Shown one piece after another: positions 59,001 through 64,000 of a stretch of 64,000 nucleotides of DNA. The stretch spans positions 25,505,001-25,569,000 of the forward strand of contig JABWDB010000003.1 in NCBI GenBank assembly GCA_019614645.1, written 5' to 3'. Both the position numbers and the translations under genes were made by a program. The notes below the pieces were generated by a model that was given only the letters and a program-made list of their open reading frames with translations, made no database searches and had not been told where the DNA came from. The stretch comes from Stratiolaelaps scimitus (Eukaryota > Arthropoda > Arachnida > Mesostigmata > Laelapidae). How positions within the stretch are numbered: position 1 is the stretch's first letter; the number at the start of each line of letters is the position of its first letter.

Positions 59001-60470
59001 ACCACGAGACCCAGCACGTCCCCCGTCCGATAGAGACCCTTCCGAGCGAACGTGTAACATGACGGCATACCGAGCTTATTTTTTATATGAAGTCTGAGGG
59101 AACCTCCGTCGTTTGTGACGCCGATTCACAGCACTGCCTACCCGAGCAGTGAACGAACCACTATGTCGTTGAGCAAAGCAAATGTGCAGAAGAACGTCTT
59201 TTACAAAGGGTACACTCTATGGCTCAACGACGGCTAGAAATAGGATCTCCTACAGCGAATAGGATGATATGAAATTTACGAAGTGCGTAGAATCCGGTCT
59301 TCGTGCAAAGGGTGGCAATGGGTACTATCTCTAAACAAATCTAGAATTTTATTATATTACCCGTACAATGCAATACGACACCCTGATCTCTTATCCCACC
59401 GTGATTCTTTAGCGCCTGTCCGAGTCACAACATAGTGTACATATTCGACTTTGAAATTGATTTGTCTTGCACTTGCATACGCCTTGAAATGAGCCCTATA
59501 TTACGTTTATGTCATATTATTACATTTTGTGTCACGGCAATGCTACAAATGTAATCACAGCTTTGCTTCTTCGTGATCCAGTGATAAGAAACTAATATTA
59601 GTTGCAGTTCCTGTGTCGCCGGTCCTTGAAACAATCCTGCTATACAGCGGCACTGAGACCTGCCATAGAAAGACAGCTGAGGGTTAGGTATAAGAAAGGA
59701 ACAAGTTCATAACGCCTACAGAGTCATCGTTTGCCTCTACTACGAGGTTTCGAATTAGGTCTTACGCTAGCTAGCGTAAATTGCGCCGCCATATACGAGG
59801 TTAAGCTGCTTGTGCCTATGTGTCTAATTTTACAATGTCGCCCATCCGTTTGCAGGTTACATAGGTATTAGAGGCGATACATCTCTCACCCGCAGCAGTC
59901 ACACTACAGCGAAGGTTTCCGCTCAATCGTTTATGTAGAAATAGCTTCTCTGTCTCTTCCGGTCGAAGGCGTCCCGCCACTCGAACCTGAGCAAATGGAC
60001 CTGACAACGCCAGCCTGATCCTGGCTTAGAGGAAAACCGGTAGCAATGCCAAACACTGAGCTTGACAGAGCCCAGAAACTCAATGGCTCGTTGGCAACCG
60101 AGCGGGTACTGTACGGGCTTTCGGCTAAGGAAAACAGACATCTAGCGCACCGTAGTATTGAAGAAACGTATCCCTCAAGGGGACGATTGTTTAGAGGAAG
60201 AGAAGAAGGCAACCTACTCGAAGAGCGCAATCATGGATAGACGGATGTATGTACCTATCATGGATGGGTGTACGAGAAACGTTGGCAACATTTCGTAATA
60301 CATCCAGCCATGCTGATACATCCTCTCTGCCAATAAAGTGCCTACTTCAGGAAATGATATCGCATATGATGATACTCATGTGCGTAGGGCTGTGCGCGTG
60401 TTTTCGCAAACATTGCCCAACGATAGCCTGCGCAGCTGTCTCCAAATTTGCACTTTATATCGAGTTATAA

Positions 60471-60472
<2 letters not shown>

Positions 60473-60508
<36 letters not shown>
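60473..60508. repeat. (TA)n microsatellite, about 36 bp
   Basis: The longest pure TA array in the window. Confidence 0.95.
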
Positions 60509-60510
<2 letters not shown>

Positions 60511-60617
60511 CACGCACATACAAAGCTGTGGTACTTGTGAGTTCTTACCTAGCACCTGTGGTAACATATTGATTTTATATTACATGTTGTTATATTGCTA
60601 CCTAACTAAGGTGAATG

Positions 60618-60644
60618 AATATATATATATATATATATATATAT
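60618..60644. repeat. (TA)n microsatellite
   Basis: TA array of about 27 bases, 110 bases from the previous one. Confidence 0.95.
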
Positions 60645-61050
60645 GATATTCGGGGCGAATCCCAAGAAACTGGATTGAATGAAGAACTAAACTCCTGCAG
60701 TCATCGATGCAATGTTAGCGACTACCCAGGAGCCACTCCAGAAGATATACATTTTAGAACTATGAGGTTTTTTTATCAATGTGCCCACTAATGCATGGCA
60801 ATAAATATAATAAATCAATAAGATAATTTTACTCCGTTGTGTAGAAGAGACAAGAGGCATGAGCAATACGAGATGTTTTTTGTTCGCTTCAATAATGCAC
60901 AATGTGCGATAACGCACGAGCAGAGTCCAGTACTCGAACGCTCTGTTCTCTTACGCCTACGTTATTCTACTGTCTGTTCGTATTTTCTTTTTGTTTATTA
61001 GATATTTTTCGTCTTCTTTTTTTTATACATATTCGTGTAATAATTTTCAG

Positions 61051-61142
61051 GACGCTGTATGAGAGAGGCTAAAAAAGATTACCAGCTAAAATTAAGCTCT
61101 GTTCGCCAGGGCAAGCCCGATCCTTCATCCAGAAGAAGCTAG
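61051..61142 (+). CDS. Candidate short terminal exon
   Basis: A very T-rich tract (60983-61050) ending in TAATTTTCAG gives one of the best 3' splice sites in the window. It is followed by a 29-codon charged frame (after two bases of a split codon) to TAG at 61140-61142: CMREAKKDYQLKLSSVRQGK and a Ser/Arg-rich end. I do not recognise it. The KK-x-Y pattern also occurs in the linker of LINE proteins, so a retroelement fragment is an alternative. The short length keeps confidence low. Confidence 0.25.
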
Positions 61143-61497
61143 TGGTGATTAGAAACACCAATTTCGCAGTGCTCCGCTATTCCTCATGGTATTCACAGGT
61201 GGATTAAACTCGATAGACTCGTCGCTCGAATGTCCCTTCGAACACAATCGCGAGCGTACGCGGGGCTCGTCGTCGGCGAGCTCTTCGTCGCTGTCTGTCT
61301 CGTCTTACCGTCGCCTCAAACACCCAATATAATATTCGCGCCACTGCTCGGCCAGGCATCGCGCGAACGACGTACGCAGACCTTACATACATATGCTAGG
61401 CTATCCATCTATCGAATGACAGGCCTGTCGGCGGCGGCGGCGGATGTGGTGGCGCCGGCGGCGACTGCTCGGTTCATTAAAGTTGAACAGGTCGTTT

Positions 61498-61520
61498 TTG
61501 CTGTCGTTCAACGACAGCAA
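61498..61520. repeat. 23-bp near-perfect palindrome
   Basis: TTGCTGTCGTT and its reverse complement AACGACAGCAA flank a single C. Confidence 0.9.
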
Positions 61521-61555
61521 CATCGTTTCATTTCTTCTTATGTGAATAATACATA

Positions 61556-61574
61556 CATCTATCTATCTATCTAT
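61556..61574. repeat. (TCTA)n microsatellite
   Basis: About five TCTA units. Confidence 0.9.
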
Positions 61575-62520
61575 TTATGGACATAGTTGGAGAGCAGCTG
61601 TGGGGGAGCTCGTGCAGGTGAGCGCCATCGGCGGCTCCGAGGAGCAGCACCGTGCCACGCGGCCCATGGCGTCACGCACGCACACAGACCAATCGGAGGG
61701 TGGCTGGCTGGCCGACCAAGTCTGATGCGCGGATACCTTTACGTTGCCTTTGGGCAGGACCCCACGGCGAAACGCGCTCAGTACTTTCGCAGCGCGTGCG
61801 TCTGTGTACGCGTGTACTAAATATAGAGGTTGTTTAGCTTTTATCATCTCAAAGATGGCGGAGAGGTGCCTCTGGGCATCCAGCCCACTTTGCCCTCCAT
61901 ACGATCCCGATTTCTCTCTAGCAGCTCGGGGGTTCGCCTCCTGCTTGCGCTCGCCCTAATCTGGAAAGCCATTGATGTTCAAGATATGCGACTATATTGC
62001 TCTGTACACAAGCGCACGCTAGCAATCCCCCTAGCCAGCAGCGCCAACCAGACCAAGCTCCGAAGAGCCTTTTCAACTACCCCCAAACATTTCTGCGTGC
62101 TCCCGAACGCTCGTCGTTTCTCGCCGCGCCGTGTCTGAAGCTCGGATAGGCTAGCAGTCGTTGTCTCGCCCCCCCACGCCTCTGTTCTTCTCCCCAGACT
62201 AAGTCACTCAGTCGGCCTCAGAACCCAGAGGCCCGGCGCTGGCAGACCTGAGATTGCAGGGGACAGCAATCCCGTTCGTTCCAATGGACGAGATAAGGCC
62301 AGAGAGGAGCGTCACTCGAAGTGGCTTTGTTCGTGGTTTGTTCGAGTGGCGCTGCGGTGGTCGGCTTTATCCGAGTATTTGCCAGGTATATGTACATGAG
62401 AGAAACAGAGGAGAAACTCACCGAGGGGATTATAGCTTCAAAGAGGGTGGCGTGAGGGAACTCATTGGTCGACGAGTAAAACCTGCTCGCCCCCCGCTTT
62501 TACCTGGCCCTTAGTTATGT

Positions 62521-64000
62521 TTACTGGAAATCGTGGGCCTTGCTCGATACTGCCGAAAGAGGAATGCAAAAAGCCACTCACGGACATCGGATCGTTCGCA
62601 GAATAGCCACAGCTCATAGCATCGCAAGGTAGCAAATGACTTTGGTCATGCTTAACGACTCGCAGTATGCTATAGCGGTTGCTAATTTAACAAGTCGTCG
62701 GTTACGGCTTCAAAAACAACATCTAGCGACGAATGTTCGTTAAGCAACCAGGTATTAACAAACCTTCTTAGTCAGGTGCACGCGACACTGTGAAGCGACA
62801 CCCATTAGCCTATTGGGCGATTTACCAGAATGACTTCGCCAGCAAGATGATATCAAATCCGTTGTTGTGTTCATATATATATATATATATATATATATTG
62901 TCTATGTGAATAAGTCATGTCATCATACTTTAATGTATATGCGAGGAAAGGCCTTCGAAATGCATTTCGTGTGTTCGTTTCTCGGCGCAAACCTCCCCCA
63001 CCCTCGCCTTCCCGCTAGCTGTGCAAGGACGTGTCTGTCCCCTTTCAAAAATGAACTTTATCTCATGAAACCTACGTTGAACTCATAATACTTGATATAT
63101 TTGAGTAAAAGCCGAACCGTATGCCTACTCCCATTCAAGGTCACCGTTGGTCAATATCGATAATGGTCTCGCGACGAGCCGTAGGATGTACGACGTGACT
63201 GTAGAAACCGAAATGTTGACATATCAAGTTACTTCGCCTTCTGGAAATACGAGAACTCTACGAATATCCCAACTTTTCTGCTCTGTCCCTGACATTTCCC
63301 GTATTTACAAAATGACGATAGTCGAGTTGGTATCGCCGGCCTATCATACGTGTGCTTACCCGAAGTTGCTTGTACTCATTGCTTACTTGCGTACATGTCG
63401 TCTGATTGTACAGCATATAGGCGTCGTTCGGTGTAAAACACGAACATGAACTGCACGTCCCAATGACAATTTCAATCACAACACCATACCATCGGATATC
63501 AATTCGAAGCTTCATATTGACAATATTTTGGAGTATCCTACCCTGTTAGATACTTCGGATACCACTAAAGTATCGACTTGACCATCGAATACATTGTGCT
63601 CCTAGGGTCGTCGAGAGATTATTATCCGTTGACTGACTCATGCCCAGGTGTACTTTTGCACTACTTAGCGGGTACTAGTCTAATTAATTACAAACCACAA
63701 AATGGTTTAATCATAATTTTAATATATCAGAGTAATATCACGTGCATTCTCCTTTTTTTAACTATCACACTACATACTACACCAGTGCGATAATAATAAT
63801 AATGCCGTCTGGCTGGTCAACAATGCAATCGTCAACAATTGTATTATATGTTTTTTTCAAATAATTTTAATAATTTTGTTTAATAAATTATTAGACCACT
63901 TTTCAAATTTCATATACATACTCCCCATGTGCCGCGTAGTGGGAACTCTAAGGTGAACGCTCCCAAAAATAATATCGTTCTACATCCAGCTGTGTTCATC
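62521..64000. other. Unassigned stretch to window end
   Basis: AT-rich, with a TA array at 62872-62898 and short chance frames (for example 63147-63449 +). Nothing supported. Confidence 0.45.
62872..62898. repeat. (TA)n microsatellite
   Basis: Perfect TA array of about 27 bases. Confidence 0.95.

Larger units (their letters stand above)
59001..61050. other. Unassigned stretch with TA arrays
   Basis: Minus frames at 59816-60230 overlap one another in a GC-richer patch and show no motif. Two long TA arrays lie at 60473-60508 and 60618-60644. No gene supported. Confidence 0.4.
61200..62520. other. GC-rich, CpG-rich island
   Basis: Overlapping frames on both strands (61230-61586 +, 61575-61847 -, 61830-62138 +, 62254-62514 +) reflect low stop-codon density. 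No motif is recognised. It contains a GGC run at 61432-61443, a TCTA run at 61556-61574 and a palindrome at 61498-61520. It could be a promoter or first-exon region. Confidence 0.35.

Overview
This is a gene-poor stretch of eukaryotic nuclear DNA, most likely from an invertebrate animal and probably an arthropod. There are no bacterial-style operons and no run of long tandem genes. Most of the sequence is moderately AT-rich non-coding DNA with plentiful CpG, many TA, GA and trinucleotide microsatellites, and remains of mobile elements of kinds common in arthropods (mariner, a CR1/L2/Jockey-like LINE, a tRNA-derived SINE). The C-terminal knuckle of one retroelement fragment resembles elements known from chelicerates, so a mite or tick is possible, but I cannot prove the taxon.

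The one large, clear coding region is the 722-codon reverse transcriptase ORF of a 5'-truncated LINE at 10954-13122 (+), followed by a short 3' UTR with an AATAAA signal. Older mobile DNA includes the 3' half of a mariner transposase (4193-4462, -), a reverse transcriptase C-terminus with a CCHC knuckle (19780-20191, -), two copies of a tRNA-like SINE (22013-22160, - and 31528-31674, +), and a three-copy dispersed repeat here called R (4462-4500, 28015-28120, 51892-52050). One R copy is joined directly to the mariner remnant.

Host genes are hard to see. Several short open frames have protein-like composition and good splice-like borders. The best are 3471-3793 (-), 28753-28997 (+), 37363-37528 (+), 48333-48614 (+), 61051-61142 (+), and possibly 28-271 (+) and 42574-42974 (+). 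They may be exons of genes with long introns or chance frames. In 64 kb of this composition I expect several chance frames of about 110 codons, so these calls carry low confidence. GC-richer islands lie at 4.7-5.5, 37.5-37.8, 48.9-49.75 and 61.2-62.5 kb.

Layout: 0-4 kb, candidate exons; 4-5.5 kb, mariner/R junction and a GC-rich island; 5.5-11 kb, unassigned; 11-13.4 kb, LINE; 13.4-22.2 kb, decayed ORFs, retroelement remnant, minisatellite and SINE; 22-33 kb, repeats, candidate exons and a 209-bp GA array; 33-48 kb, mostly unassigned with a candidate exon and a doubly open region; 48-64 kb, candidate exons, a hairpin, GC-rich islands and TA arrays. I found no rRNA, convincing tRNA gene, CRISPR array or recognisable multi-gene system.
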